Assembly (NCBI RefSeq): GCF_003058225.1
Contig: NZ_QBUG01000014.1
Coordinates: forward strand, 1-64,000
DNA: 64,000 nt
Direction of reading: 5' to 3'
From: Promicromonospora sp. AC04
Lineage (GTDB): Bacteria > Actinomycetota > Actinomycetes > Actinomycetales > Cellulomonadaceae
Made by a program: the position numbers and the translations under genes. Of this stretch, positions 16,368-25,184 are shown one piece after another (within the stretch, counting starts at the first letter, position 1; each line of letters begins with the position of its first letter). Under the pieces are notes generated by a model. That model was not told where the DNA came from, searched no databases, and worked only from the letters and a program-made list of their open reading frames with translations.

Positions 16368-17006
16368 TCACGACTCCAGCCACCGCAAGATCGCCAGCAC
16401 CCGCCGGTTGTACCCGTCCTCCGCCAGCAACCCGAGCTTGTCGAAGATCGCGTTCGAATGCTTCTCCACCGCCGAAGTCGACACGAACAACGCCCGAGCG
16501 ATCCCCGCATTCGTCCGCCCCTCGGCCATCAGCCCCAGCACAGCCCGCTCCCGCTCGGTCAACCCACCAAGCGCATGCGAGGTATCGCGAAGAAGCTGCC
16601 CCACCACCTCCGGATCCAGCACCAGCCCCCCGGCCCGCACCCGATCCAACGCATCCAAGAAGTCGTCGACCCCCATCACCCGGTCCTTCAGCAGGTACCC
16701 CACACCCCGCGCCTCATCACCCAGCAGCACCCGCGTAAACCCACGCTCCACATACTGCGACAGCACCAAGATCCCCACCTCCGGCCAGCGCTCGCGGATC
16801 CGCACCGCCGCCCGCACACCCTCGTCGGTATGTGTGGGCGGCATCCGCACATCCAGCACCACGACGTCGGGCCGCTCGGCCCCCAGCCGCGCCAGCAGGG
16901 GCTCAGCGGAGCCGTAGGCAGCGACGACGTCGTGCCCCTCATCCGTAAGAAGGCTCCGGATGCCCTCCCGCAGCAGGGCGGAGTCCTCCGCCAGCATCAC
17001 GCGCAC
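16368..17006 (-). CDS. NarL/LuxR-type response regulator, 212 aa
   Basis: The receiver domain (1-120) has the acidic pair in LAEDSALL, the phospho-acceptor Asp in VVVLDVRMP, a switch Ser in VLVLSQYV and Lys in YLLKDRV. A LuxR HTH follows at the C-terminus (LTERERAVLGLMAEGRTNAGIARALFVS, then VEKHSNAIFDKLGL). The kinase gene stop overlaps the start: GTG 17006 or ATG 16997 are both possible. It is the partner of the kinase directly upstream; the target genes are not evident. Confidence 0.9.
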   Translation of the reverse strand: MRVMLAEDSALLREGIRSLLTDEGHDVVAAYGSAEPLLARLGAERPDVVVLDVRMPPTHTDEGVRAAVRIRERWPEVGILVLSQYVERGFTRVLLGDEARGVGYLLKDRVMGVDDFLDALDRVRAGGLVLDPEVVGQLLRDTSHALGGLTERERAVLGLMAEGRTNAGIARALFVSTSAVEKHSNAIFDKLGLLAEDGYNRRVLAILRWLES

Positions 17007-18190
17007 GGCAGCGTCACCTCGATCCTGGTGGGCCCACCCACGGGACTGACCACGCCCAACGCCCCGCCCGCGGCAGCCACCCGCCCAGCCAGTCCCGCGA
17101 GCCCGTGGCCGGGTCGCGCCACAGCGCCGCCGACGCCGTCGTCGCTGATCACCACGTGCACGACGCCCCCGTCCGGGCGCCCGTCATCAGACCCAACAGC
17201 CTGACCAGCAACAGACACCAAGACTCTCGCCTCCCCAGCCCCCGAATGCTTCGCCACATTCGTCAGCGCCTCCGCCACCACGTAGTACACCGTCGTCTCC
17301 ACACCAGATGGCAGCCGCCCCGCCGCACCCCAGTCCAGCACCGTCGGCACCGCCGCATGCGCCACCAGCTCCCGCAGCACCGGCTCCAGCCCGTGCGTGT
17401 CCAGCGTCGTGGGCCGCACCCGCCACGCGACGTCCCGCAGGTCCGTCACCAGCCGCTCCGCCTCCCGCCCGGCCTGCTCCAGCAACAGAGCCCCAGAAGA
17501 CCCCGGAGCGACAGCCCGCCGTGCCCGGTTCACCAGCAGCCCCACGGCGACGGCGCGCTGCTGCACGCCGTCGTGCAGGTCCCGCTCGATCCGGCCGCGT
17601 TCCGCGTCCAGGGCGGCCAGCAGGTCCGCCCGGCTGACAGTCAGCGACTCGACCTGCGCCTCCAGGCGCTCGCTGCGGCTCGGAGAGAACCACCGAGCGG
17701 CCGCAGCCCGGTCGAGCAGCCCAACCCCGACCAGCCCCATCAGGTCCAGGTACAGCAGCACCAGGCCTACGGGCACCATCGCGAGCAGGGCGCCCGTCGT
17801 CAGCCCCTCGCTCGACTCCGGGTCCACGACCGTCACCCGGATGTCGAACAGCCACGACAGCAGCCCCGCCACCGCGGCGAACAGCCCGTAGGCGAGCAGC
17901 CCGAGCACCAGCGTGCCCACCAGCCCGACCCCGACCCGCGCCAGCAGATACCCGGCGGCACGTCGGGTGGTGAGCGGGGCGCCGTCGTCGGCCCAGCCGA
18001 GAAAGCGCGCCGTACGACGGCGGTGCCAGGCGACCAGGGCCCGAACCGGCCCGGGCGGCGTCGGGCGCCGCGCCCCGACGAGCGCTACGACAGCGCAGGC
18101 CAGGTCCAGCGGCCACGTCAGAGCGCCGAGGGCCGCGCCCCACAAGATGCGGGCAGGGGTGCTGCGCCATACGGGCGGGGCGGGCTTCAC
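16997..18190 (-). CDS. Sensor histidine kinase (NarL/DesK type), 397 aa
   Basis: I start at GTG 18190, because codons upstream read through the promoter region. The N-terminal half has about four membrane segments, including a duplicated sensor-like region (LTWPLDLACAVVALVG; LVGTLVLGLLAYGLFAAVAGLL). The HisKA_3 domain carries the phospho-acceptor in RIERDLHDGVQQR. The ATPase domain has the N-box EALTNVAKHSGA and a G-rich lid GHGLAGLAGRV. It autophosphorylates and passes phosphate to the response regulator encoded immediately downstream (stop overlaps its start). The signal is unknown; the sensor region has few extracellular residues. Confidence 0.88.
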   Translation of the reverse strand: MKPAPPVWRSTPARILWGAALGALTWPLDLACAVVALVGARRPTPPGPVRALVAWHRRRTARFLGWADDGAPLTTRRAAGYLLARVGVGLVGTLVLGLLAYGLFAAVAGLLSWLFDIRVTVVDPESSEGLTTGALLAMVPVGLVLLYLDLMGLVGVGLLDRAAAARWFSPSRSERLEAQVESLTVSRADLLAALDAERGRIERDLHDGVQQRAVAVGLLVNRARRAVAPGSSGALLLEQAGREAERLVTDLRDVAWRVRPTTLDTHGLEPVLRELVAHAAVPTVLDWGAAGRLPSGVETTVYYVVAEALTNVAKHSGAGEARVLVSVAGQAVGSDDGRPDGGVVHVVISDDGVGGAVARPGHGLAGLAGRVAAAGGALGVVSPVGGPTRIEVTLPCA

Positions 18191-18201
18191 CTCGCCAGGA
18201 T

Positions 18202-18239
18202 AGGGACGACGCCGGCCGCGCGGACTGCGGTAAACCACA
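18202..18239 (+). repeat. 38-bp dispersed repeat, copy A
   Basis: This stretch contains GGCCGCGCGGACTGCGG followed by TAAACC. It matches 24344-24381 at 34 of 38 positions. It lies 12 bp upstream of the kinase GTG (minus strand) and about 155 bp before the divergent lyase gene. It could be a shared regulator site or a small repeat. Confidence 0.5.
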
Positions 18240-18395
18240 GCGCGCCCAGGCGGGGGAGACGTGCCCGCTATGGGTTGAAAATCACCCATACGAAGGCTAC
18301 GGTGACATCCGGGAAAACGTTCCCACGTTGGGCCGCCGAGGGCGCACGGCGACATTGCCCCGGCATCGCAACGCCGCTTGATGCAAAGGAGCATC

Positions 18396-20069
18396 ATGTC
18401 CCATCGCGATAGTCACGACACGACCGACCAGCAGGATAACGTTCTCCTCGGCATGCCCGTCCGACGGCGGGACCTGCTCACCGGCGCCCTCGCGGTCGGG
18501 GGACTGGCCGCCGCCGGGCTGGGCGGCCTCACGATCGGCGCGCCCGCCGCGCAGGCCGCATCCCATCCCGGCATGCTGCACACGCAGGCCGACTTCGACC
18601 GCATGTACGCGAAGGTCAGCACCAACACCCAGCCGTGGCGCGCGGGCTGGGAGAAGCTCATCGCCAACGGCCACGCCCAGTCGACCTGGGCGCCGCGGCC
18701 CACCGCCACGATCATCCGCGGCGGCGACGGTCAGAACTACCCGCAGCTCTACAACGACATTCACGCGGCCTACCAGAACGCTCTGCGGTGGAGGGTCTCG
18801 GGCAACACCGCCTACCGCGACACCGCCGTCAACATCTGCAACGCCTGGTCGGGGACCCTGACCACGCTGACCGGCAACGCGGACCGGTACCTGGCGTCGG
18901 GCATCTACGGCTACCAGTTCTGCAACGCCGCGGAGATGCTCCGCGGCGCACCGGGGTTCGACCTGGCCCGGTTCCAGCAGATGATGCTGAACGTGTTCTA
19001 CCCGCTCAGCGACCGGTTCCTGAACGAGCACAACGACGCGTGCATCACCAACTACTGGGCCAACTGGGACCTGTGCAACATGTGCAACGTCCTGGCCTGC
19101 GGCATCCTCACCGACAACAACACGCTGATCAACCGCGCCGTCGACTACTTCTGGAACGGCGGCGGCAACGGCTCGATCAACAACGCCATCCCGTTCATCC
19201 ACGGCAACCTCGCGCAGTGGCAGGAGTCGGGCCGCGACCAGGCGCACTCGATGATGGGCATCGGACTGATGGGCACGTTCATGGAGATGGCCTGGAACCA
19301 GGGCATCGACCTGTACTCGGCCCGCGGCAACGCCTTCGCGAAGGCCGCCGAGTACGTCGCCCGGTACAACCTCGGCTACGACGACCTGCCGTTCACCACG
19401 TACAGCTGGGGGACCGGCCAGAACTGCGCGTACCAGGAGCAGACGGTGCTGGGGGCGGGCGGCCGCGGCGAGGTCCGAGCGGTCTGGGAGACGGTCTACC
19501 ACCACTACTACGGCCGGCGCGGCATGGCCCTGCCGAACGTCCTGCAGATGGTCCAGCAGAACAGCCCGGAAGGCGGCGGCGGCGACTACGGCACCAACTC
19601 GGGCGGCTTCGACACCCTCGGCTTCGGCACCCTCGTCTACACGCGGGAGCGGACGCCGTCCGCGCTGAACCGGGTGCAGTCCTACAACTTCCAGGACCGG
19701 TACGTGCGGCACAGCAACTTCGACGTGCGCCTGGACGCCGCCGTCAGCCCGGCCGCGGACGCGCAGTTCCGGCTCGTGCCCGGCCTGGCGAGCTCGGCCG
19801 GGGTCTCGTTCGAGGCGTCGAACTTCCCGGGCTACTACCTGCGCCACTGGGACTTCGACTGCCGGCTGGACCCGAACGACGGATCGTCGACCTTCGCCGC
19901 CGACGCCACCTTCGCCCGGGTGGCGGGCCTGGCCGATGGCGCGTGGACCTCGTTCCGGTCCCACAACTACACCGACCGCCACCTCCGGCACGCCAACAAC
20001 CTGCTGCGGATCGACCCGATCAGCGACGCGACCGGGCGCGCTGACGCGACCTTCCGGGTCACCACCTGA
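18396..20069 (+). CDS. Tat-exported alginate lyase-like enzyme with C-terminal CBM42 (AbfB), 557 aa
   Basis: AAAGGAG upstream decides the ATG at 18396. A twin-arginine signal (RRRDLLTGALAVGGLAAAGLGG, cut near APAAQA) indicates folded export. Residues about 45-390 form an alpha-helical toroid like the alginate_lyase (PF05426) family, with NACITNYWANWDL- and AHSMMGIGLMG-type segments typical of chain-cleaving lyases of uronic-acid polymers. Residues about 420-557 have the repeated FQDRYVRHxNF..RLD pattern of CBM42, an arabinofuranose-binding module. The likely role is binding plant arabinan-containing material and degrading an acidic glycan. The actual substrate is not certain. Two two-component systems flank it. 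Confidence 0.8.
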   Translation: MSHRDSHDTTDQQDNVLLGMPVRRRDLLTGALAVGGLAAAGLGGLTIGAPAAQAASHPGMLHTQADFDRMYAKVSTNTQPWRAGWEKLIANGHAQSTWAPRPTATIIRGGDGQNYPQLYNDIHAAYQNALRWRVSGNTAYRDTAVNICNAWSGTLTTLTGNADRYLASGIYGYQFCNAAEMLRGAPGFDLARFQQMMLNVFYPLSDRFLNEHNDACITNYWANWDLCNMCNVLACGILTDNNTLINRAVDYFWNGGGNGSINNAIPFIHGNLAQWQESGRDQAHSMMGIGLMGTFMEMAWNQGIDLYSARGNAFAKAAEYVARYNLGYDDLPFTTYSWGTGQNCAYQEQTVLGAGGRGEVRAVWETVYHHYYGRRGMALPNVLQMVQQNSPEGGGGDYGTNSGGFDTLGFGTLVYTRERTPSALNRVQSYNFQDRYVRHSNFDVRLDAAVSPAADAQFRLVPGLASSAGVSFEASNFPGYYLRHWDFDCRLDPNDGSSTFAADATFARVAGLADGAWTSFRSHNYTDRHLRHANNLLRIDPISDATGRADATFRVTT

Positions 20070-20090
20070 ACCCGTAGCGGTGGTGCTCCG

Positions 20091-20744
20091 CTACCGCTGC
20101 GCGGTCAGCCCTGCCCGGTCCACCAGCACGGCCAGCTCGGCCCGCGTGTTCAGGCCGAGCTTGGCCAGGGCGCTGCTGAGATGCTGCTTCACCGTCGAGG
20201 CGGACAGGTGGACCCGGGCCGCGATCTGGTCGTTCGTCAGCTCACCCGCCCAGGCGGCGACGTCCCGCTCGCGGTCGGTGAGGGCGGCGAGACGGCGGAC
20301 GGCGTCCGCGCGGCGGGTGTCGCGCCCGTCGGCGACGATGCGGTCGACCACTATCCGGGCGGCTGCGCCGTCCAGGGCGCCGTGCCCCGCCGCGGCGTCG
20401 CGGACGGCGTCGGCGATCTTCTCGGGGTTCTCGTCCTTGACAAGAAAGCCGACGGCGCCCGCCCGCAGCGCGTCGTGCACCGCCTCGTCCTGCGCGAACG
20501 AGGTCAGCGCGACGATCCTTGGCGGGTTCGCGCGCCGCTGCAGGGCGCTGATCGCCTCGATACCGCCCACGCGGCGCATGACGAGGTCCATGAGCACCAC
20601 GTCGGGGTGGTGCAGGTCTACGGCCTCGGCGACCTCGTCGCCGTCCGACACCTGGCCGACCACGTCGATGCCCTGCCGGGTGAGGATCGTGGCCAGCAGC
20701 GACCGGGCGAAAGGGTCGTCGTCGACGAGGAGTACGCGCGTCAC
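20091..20744 (-). CDS. NarL/LuxR-type response regulator, 217 aa
   Basis: The receiver domain has LLVDDDPFA, the phospho-acceptor Asp in VVLMDLVMR, and Lys in GFLVKDE. The LuxR HTH is near the C-terminus (LTDRERDVAAWAGELTNDQIAARVHLSASTVKQHLSSALAKL). It lies 42 bp downstream of the kinase gene on the same strand and forms a pair with it. The gene ends 22 bp from the end of the convergent lyase gene. Confidence 0.9.
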   Translation of the reverse strand: MTRVLLVDDDPFARSLLATILTRQGIDVVGQVSDGDEVAEAVDLHHPDVVLMDLVMRRVGGIEAISALQRRANPPRIVALTSFAQDEAVHDALRAGAVGFLVKDENPEKIADAVRDAAAGHGALDGAAARIVVDRIVADGRDTRRADAVRRLAALTDRERDVAAWAGELTNDQIAARVHLSASTVKQHLSSALAKLGLNTRAELAVLVDRAGLTAQR

Positions 20745-20786
20745 ACGGGCAGCCTAGGGGGGTTTTCGGCATCGTCGCAGGTAAGG

Positions 20787-22121
20787 CTAGTCAGTCACCT
20801 CCTGCCGGACCCAGGGCAGGTGAGCCTGGACCGTGAAGACGCCGCCGACGTGCCGGGTCTCGAGCAGGCCGCCGATCCGGTCCGCGCGTTCCCGCATGCC
20901 GGTGATGCCGGAACCGGTGCCGACAGTCTGGATCGCCGCGCCCGGGGTCGTGGGGTTGACCACGGTGATCGACACGCCGTCGGCCGGCGTGGCACGGACG
21001 GTGACGTCGACCGGCCGGCCGGGCGCATGCTTGAGCGCATTGACCATCGATTCCTGCACGATCCGGTACACCGCTCGCGCCAGTACCGGCGCGGCTGTCT
21101 GCCCGTCGGTGACGAAGATCGAGGCGCTGACGAGGCCGCCCTGCTCGCGCAGGTTCGTCAGGAGCGTGGTCAGGCTCTCGAACGTGCTCCCGCCGCCCTC
21201 GCTGCCCGAGCGCAGCAGGCTGAGCAGGGCGCGCAGCTCGGAGTTCGCCTTCTGCGACGCCGACCGCATGCGGCGCGCAGCTTCCGCGACCTCGTCGTCG
21301 TCGGCGTGTGGCCCCACCTCGAGGGCGGACGCCTCCAGGGAGATCTGGCCGAGGGCGTAGGCCACGGTGTCGTGCACCTCCCGCGAGATGAGATCGCGCT
21401 CCTCCTGCCGGTTCATCCGGTCACGCAGGACGGCGGTCGCCGCCTCCTGGGTGACGCTCCGCGCCTCGGCGACCGCGGCCCGACGTCGGACCCGCAGGGC
21501 GTAGCCGACACCGAACGCGACCGCAAGGGACAGCACGCCGATGGCGACGAACGTGCCGGGCAACGGGTAGGACAGCTCGCCCGTGGCCGGGTCCGTGGTG
21601 GTCCAGATCATGTCCGTCGGATCTCCGGCGGCGTCGCGCAGGGTTGCCGCGGCGGTGGCCGCACCAGCGGCGACCGTGCACCAGACGACGGTGCGCCAGG
21701 GCCGGGTCGCCACCACGGTCACGAGCGCGACCAGGGCGGTGAGGGAGTCGTAGGGCAGCGCGAGCGGGATCGCGGACGCGACCAGGGTGAGCTGGACGGG
21801 GTACCGCTTGCGCACGACGACGCCCCAGGACAGAAGCGGCAGGACGAGCATCGCGAGGATGCCGGTGACGCCGAACGCGGGTGCGCCGTCCTGCAGCGGC
21901 ACCCCGAACGACCAGGCGACCACGGAGCTGAACAAGCACAGGAGCGCCAGGACGCACGTCCAGACGACCGACCAGACCGTGGGATGCGTCGTGGCGATCG
22001 CCGACGGCACCCAGCGGGGCCACCACGCCGCACGCTCGTCCGGCGGGGTGCGGGACGACGCCGCCGGGGTGCGGGACGACGCCGCCGGCGGGGAGCCGTG
22101 GAACGGCTGTGGGTCGTGCAT
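20787..22121 (-). CDS. Sensor histidine kinase (DesK-like), 444 aa
   Basis: I start at ATG 22121 (MHDPQPFHG). A short duplicated stretch near the N-terminus repeats SSRTPAA. About five or six membrane segments span residues 40-210. HisKA_3 has RDLISREVHDTVAYALGQ (phospho-His). The ATPase domain has VQESMVNALKHAPG (N box) and GSGITGMRERADRIGG (G box). No large extracellular domain is visible, so it probably senses a membrane or intramembrane signal and phosphorylates the downstream response regulator. Confidence 0.88.
   Translation of the reverse strand: MHDPQPFHGSPPAASSRTPAASSRTPPDERAAWWPRWVPSAIATTHPTVWSVVWTCVLALLCLFSSVVAWSFGVPLQDGAPAFGVTGILAMLVLPLLSWGVVVRKRYPVQLTLVASAIPLALPYDSLTALVALVTVVATRPWRTVVWCTVAAGAATAAATLRDAAGDPTDMIWTTTDPATGELSYPLPGTFVAIGVLSLAVAFGVGYALRVRRRAAVAEARSVTQEAATAVLRDRMNRQEERDLISREVHDTVAYALGQISLEASALEVGPHADDDEVAEAARRMRSASQKANSELRALLSLLRSGSEGGGSTFESLTTLLTNLREQGGLVSASIFVTDGQTAAPVLARAVYRIVQESMVNALKHAPGRPVDVTVRATPADGVSITVVNPTTPGAAIQTVGTGSGITGMRERADRIGGLLETRHVGGVFTVQAHLPWVRQEVTD
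22047..22090. repeat. Tandem duplication of about 21 bp in the kinase 5' end
   Basis: The motif GGTGCGGGACGACGCCGCCG occurs twice in a row, in frame, and gives the repeated Ser-Arg-Thr-Pro-Ala stretch of the kinase N-terminus. Confidence 0.6.
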
Positions 22122-22326
22122 GCGGCGACAGTACGGCCGGCCCGCGGTGCCGCGCGCCGTCCTCGCGGGTGAACTTGGCCGGCGGCGACCTGCCCGTCCG
22201 GGCGGTCCGAGGTGCCCGTTCGGGTGACCGTCCGTACCCGGTCGTCCGATGTGCCGTGCGGCGGCGCCCGGAAGGGTGGTCCCACTGGCAGCCGAGAGGG
22301 TTGCTGACCACACCCAGGAGATCGAG

Positions 22327-22881
22327 ATGAACCAGCTGAAGAACGGAATCAGGCCGCGGGCACTCAGGCTGCTCGCGGGCATGCTCGCCCTCGGCGCGGC
22401 CGCCACGGTCATGGCCGCCGCTCCGGCCAGCGCCGCCACGTGGGAGGACGACCTCGTGGTGCGCGACTCGTACGTCAACTTCTACACGGGCGAGCTCGTC
22501 GAAGCGCGCTGCCGCGTCGACGTCTACCCGATCGCGGCCAAGAACCTGCCCGGCTACGTCACCGTCCAGGGCAAGGTGCGGTGCAACCACCGCATGCTCG
22601 CCGGGGGAGGCCTGGCCTTCTACGTCGGCAGCCACGGGGGCGACGCCGCGTACGTGGTCGCGGACCTGCGCCGCATCCGCACCGGCAGCTCGCCCGACAA
22701 GAACGCGACGTTCTCGGAGCGGATCTACATCTCGCCCGCTGACTACCGCAACGTGGGGGGTTCAGGTACCTGGGCGGTGCGGGGCCTGGACCTTGGAGTC
22801 AGTGTTCGCACGCTCGACAACAGCCGCCTGTTCCTCTGGGGCTACGGCAACAACACGGTCGAGACGTTCCGCGCGTACTGA
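22327..22881 (+). CDS. Secreted protein of unknown function, 184 aa
   Basis: CCAGGAGATCGAG precedes the ATG. A signal peptide (LRLLAGMLALGAAATVMAAAPASA, cut after ASA-A) leaves a mature protein of about 148 residues. It looks beta-rich, with two cysteines (ARCRVDV, KVRCNHR) that could form a disulfide. YVTVQGKVRCN, ISPADYRNV and a Trp/Tyr-rich tail are notable. I recognise no domain. It is divergent from the kinase gene and may belong to that regulon. Confidence 0.75.
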   Translation: MNQLKNGIRPRALRLLAGMLALGAAATVMAAAPASAATWEDDLVVRDSYVNFYTGELVEARCRVDVYPIAAKNLPGYVTVQGKVRCNHRMLAGGGLAFYVGSHGGDAAYVVADLRRIRTGSSPDKNATFSERIYISPADYRNVGGSGTWAVRGLDLGVSVRTLDNSRLFLWGYGNNTVETFRAY

Positions 22882-22991
22882 TCGGTCTGCACGGAGCGGC
22901 CCTGGCGCGAGCCGGGGCCGCTCGCACGTCAGCTCGCGGGCGGACCCGGCGACGGGGCATGGGCGGCCGGGTAGCTGCTGGACCAGCCTGA

Positions 22992-23399
22992 TCAGGGGCG
23001 AGTCGAGATCTGCTGGACACCCCATGAGTTGCCGTCGGGGTCGTTGAAGAAGCAGAACCCCACGTTGTCGAGCGGCTCCGGCATCGGCGTCGGGTTCTCG
23101 CCGAGGACCTGGACCTCGGTCACGTCCACGCCTCGTCCGGCTAGCTCCGCCCGAGCCTTCGTGACGTCGTTGACGACGAGCTGCAGGCCTTTGAGCGATC
23201 CTGGCGGCATGGCCGGCACGACTCCTTCGCCGATGACGACCGAACATCCCGAGCCGGGCGGGGTCAGCTGTACGACGCGCTGGCCCTCGCCGATCTTCGT
23301 GTCGTGGTCGACGTGGAAGCCGAGCTTGTCGCTGTAGAAAGCTTTGGCGCGGTCGACGTCGGATACCGGCACGATGACGACTTCAAGTGTCCACTTCAT
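22992..23399 (-). CDS. VOC/glyoxalase family protein, 135 aa
   Basis: It has the two-repeat vicinal-oxygen-chelate pattern: VIVPVSDVDRAKAFYSDKLGF at the N-terminus and GFCFFNDPDGNSWGV at the C-terminus. It overlaps the AHSA1 gene by ATGA, so it is the last of three coupled genes (arsR-AHSA1-VOC). This combination is common in actinobacteria. The VOC protein may bind or detoxify a small molecule. The substrate is unknown. Confidence 0.85.
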   Translation of the reverse strand: MKWTLEVVIVPVSDVDRAKAFYSDKLGFHVDHDTKIGEGQRVVQLTPPGSGCSVVIGEGVVPAMPPGSLKGLQLVVNDVTKARAELAGRGVDVTEVQVLGENPTPMPEPLDNVGFCFFNDPDGNSWGVQQISTRP

Positions 23400-23899
23400 G
23401 GTTGCTCCTTGTGCGGGTGGGTGAGCTCGGTGAGGACTGCGTCGAGCCGGTCGTATGCCTGACCGACTCCTCGCGTCATGGGGTAGCGGAGCACGATCTC
23501 GCGTGCCTCCGGAGACGGGTAGCGCAAGGTGCTGGTCAGCGTCGTGGTGTTGTCCAGCTCGGTGAGCTGGTGCGCGATCAGGGTCTCGCCGGGATAGGAC
23601 TGGTCGTCGAACACCTCGGTGTATACGAGCCGCGACGGCCGCTCGACCTCGCGGTACATTCCGGACTGGACCAGCTCGGCGTCGTCCGGGCCGCGGGAGA
23701 CGAACCGGTAGCGCCCGCCGACGCGCAGGTCGACCGTGCAGCCGACGAGACTCCAGCCGCGGGCGCCGTACCAGCGGGTCAGCAGATGTGGTGTGGTCAA
23801 CGCGTCGAAGACGAGGCCGGCGGGAGCGCCGAACGTCCGCGAGAGCACGATCTCGCGATCGCCCGGCGCGGCGACGGTCAGGCGCTCGTCGGCACTCAC
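23396..23899 (-). CDS. SRPBCC/AHSA1-like protein, 167 aa
   Basis: It shows the START-like helix-grip motifs of the AHSA1 family: LSRTFGAPAGLVFDALTTPHLLTRWYG, DLRVGGRYRFVSR, then TLTSTLRYPSPEAREIVL and a final helix YDRLDAVLTEL. Such proteins have a hydrophobic pocket. The bacterial ones are often paired with an ArsR repressor, as here. ATGA overlaps exist on both sides, so it is co-translated with its neighbours. Confidence 0.85.
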   Translation of the reverse strand: MSADERLTVAAPGDREIVLSRTFGAPAGLVFDALTTPHLLTRWYGARGWSLVGCTVDLRVGGRYRFVSRGPDDAELVQSGMYREVERPSRLVYTEVFDDQSYPGETLIAHQLTELDNTTTLTSTLRYPSPEAREIVLRYPMTRGVGQAYDRLDAVLTELTHPHKEQP

Positions 23900-24267
23900 G
23901 ACAGGCCGCCCTGCGGGGGAGCGGTTGACTCCCCGTCGGCGGTGAGGTCGGCGAGCAGCGCATCGAGCTGTTCATAGCTCTCGCCCCAGTAGTCGCGGTA
24001 GTTCGCGAGCCACGCGGTGACGTCCCGCAGCGGTGCCGCCTGGAGCCGGCACGGTCGGCGTTGCGCGTCTCGGCCGCGGGTGACCAGTCCCGCTCTCTCG
24101 AGCACCTTCACGTGCTTCGAGATGGCGGGCTGGCTGATGTCGAACGGTGCGGCCAGCTCGGTGACCGTCGCCTCGCCTGTGGCGAGCCGGGCCACGATGG
24201 CGCGTCGTGTCGGGTCGGCGAGGGCTGCGAACGTGGCGTCGAGCCGCTCAGCGGTGACCGTGCCCAT
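23896..24267 (-). CDS. ArsR-family repressor, 123 aa
   Basis: The ATG at 24267 is chosen; TTG 24273 is two codons earlier. The winged helix has FAALADPTRRAIVARLATGEATVTELAAPFDISQPAISKHVKVLERAGLV, a near-classic ArsR HTH. No cysteine metal site is seen, so it is not a metal sensor of the ArsR type. It probably autoregulates the three-gene operon through the palindrome just upstream. Confidence 0.9.
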   Translation of the reverse strand: MGTVTAERLDATFAALADPTRRAIVARLATGEATVTELAAPFDISQPAISKHVKVLERAGLVTRGRDAQRRPCRLQAAPLRDVTAWLANYRDYWGESYEQLDALLADLTADGESTAPPQGGLS

Positions 24268-24284
24268 AACCAATCGGTTTCATA

Positions 24285-24294
24285 ACCATATGGT
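24285..24294. promoter_or_regulatory. Palindrome upstream of the ArsR operon (candidate operator)
   Basis: ACCATATGGT is a perfect 10-bp palindrome 18 bp upstream of the arsR ATG. An AACC-AATC-GGTT half-symmetric sequence lies between the two. Both are AT-rich for this genome and suit an ArsR operator/promoter. Confidence 0.45.
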
Positions 24295-24343
24295 GATGGA
24301 ATCGCACTGGCGGTCGGCTTGTCAAGGCCTGGGTCGGCCTGAC

Positions 24344-24381
24344 AGGGACGGCGTCGGCCGCGCGGACTGCGGGAAACCGCA
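24344..24381 (+). repeat. 38-bp dispersed repeat, copy B
   Basis: It matches the element at 18202-18239 at 34 of 38 positions, with the same core GGCCGCGCGGACTGCGG and then AAACC. It lies between the arsR promoter and the dedA gene. Confidence 0.5.
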
Positions 24382-24460
24382 CCCCCTCGTGCGGCTCGCC
24401 ACCAGGCTCAGGGGGATGAGCGCAGCAGGCCTCCCGCCCACACCCGACTAGCGTTGAGGC

Positions 24461-25114
24461 ATGACGACACAAAGCCTCGCCACCACCGTCGCCGACTGGG
24501 CCATCGGCCTCATGGAGACCCTCGGCGCACCGGGCGCAGGCGTTGCGATCGCCCTCGAGAACCTGTTCCCGCCCCTGCCGAGCGAGGTGATCCTGCCCCT
24601 GGCCGGGTTCACGGCGTCGCAGGGCACCCTCGTGCTCTGGCAGGTCCTGGTCTGGACGACGGCGGGGTCCGTGGTCGGCGCGGTCCTCCTGTACGGGCTG
24701 GGCGCGTGGCTGGGCCGCGACCGGCTCCGCAACATCGTGGACCGGATGCCGCTGGTGAAGCTGGAGGACGTCGACAAGGCCGAGAGCTGGTTCAACAAGC
24801 ACGGCGACTGGGCGGTGCTCATCGGCCGGCTCATCCCGATCGTGCGCAGCCTCATCTCCATCCCCGCCGGCGTGGAGCGCATGTCGCTGGGGCGCTTCCT
24901 TGCGTTCACGACGCTCGGCTCCGGCGTCTGGAACACGATCCTGGTCGGTGCCGGATACCTGCTGGGGGACCAGTGGCACATCGTCGAGGAGAGCGTCGGC
25001 GTGTTCCAGAAGGTCGTCATCGTGGTGGTGGTCCTGCTGGTGGTGTGGTGGCTGGTCAAGACGCTGCGCGACCGCCAGGACCAGGACACGCCGCGGCACG
25101 TACGGAAGCGTTGA
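24461..25114 (+). CDS. DedA/SNARE-associated family membrane protein, 217 aa
   Basis: It shows the DedA signature: ALENLFPPLPSEVILPLAGF near the N-terminus, YGLGAWLGRDRL, then the conserved GRLIPIVRSLISIPAGVERMSLGRFLAFTTLGSGVWN. Four to five membrane segments are present. DedA proteins are undecaprenyl-phosphate or phospholipid translocases at the cytoplasmic membrane. Monocistronic; short gaps on both sides. Confidence 0.92.
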   Translation: MTTQSLATTVADWAIGLMETLGAPGAGVAIALENLFPPLPSEVILPLAGFTASQGTLVLWQVLVWTTAGSVVGAVLLYGLGAWLGRDRLRNIVDRMPLVKLEDVDKAESWFNKHGDWAVLIGRLIPIVRSLISIPAGVERMSLGRFLAFTTLGSGVWNTILVGAGYLLGDQWHIVEESVGVFQKVVIVVVVLLVVWWLVKTLRDRQDQDTPRHVRKR

Positions 25115-25184
25115 GGACGAGCCGCGACTCAGTCAGCTGGGCTCGGCGGCTTCCAGCCGCTCGATCAGCTGGTAAAGAGTCATT

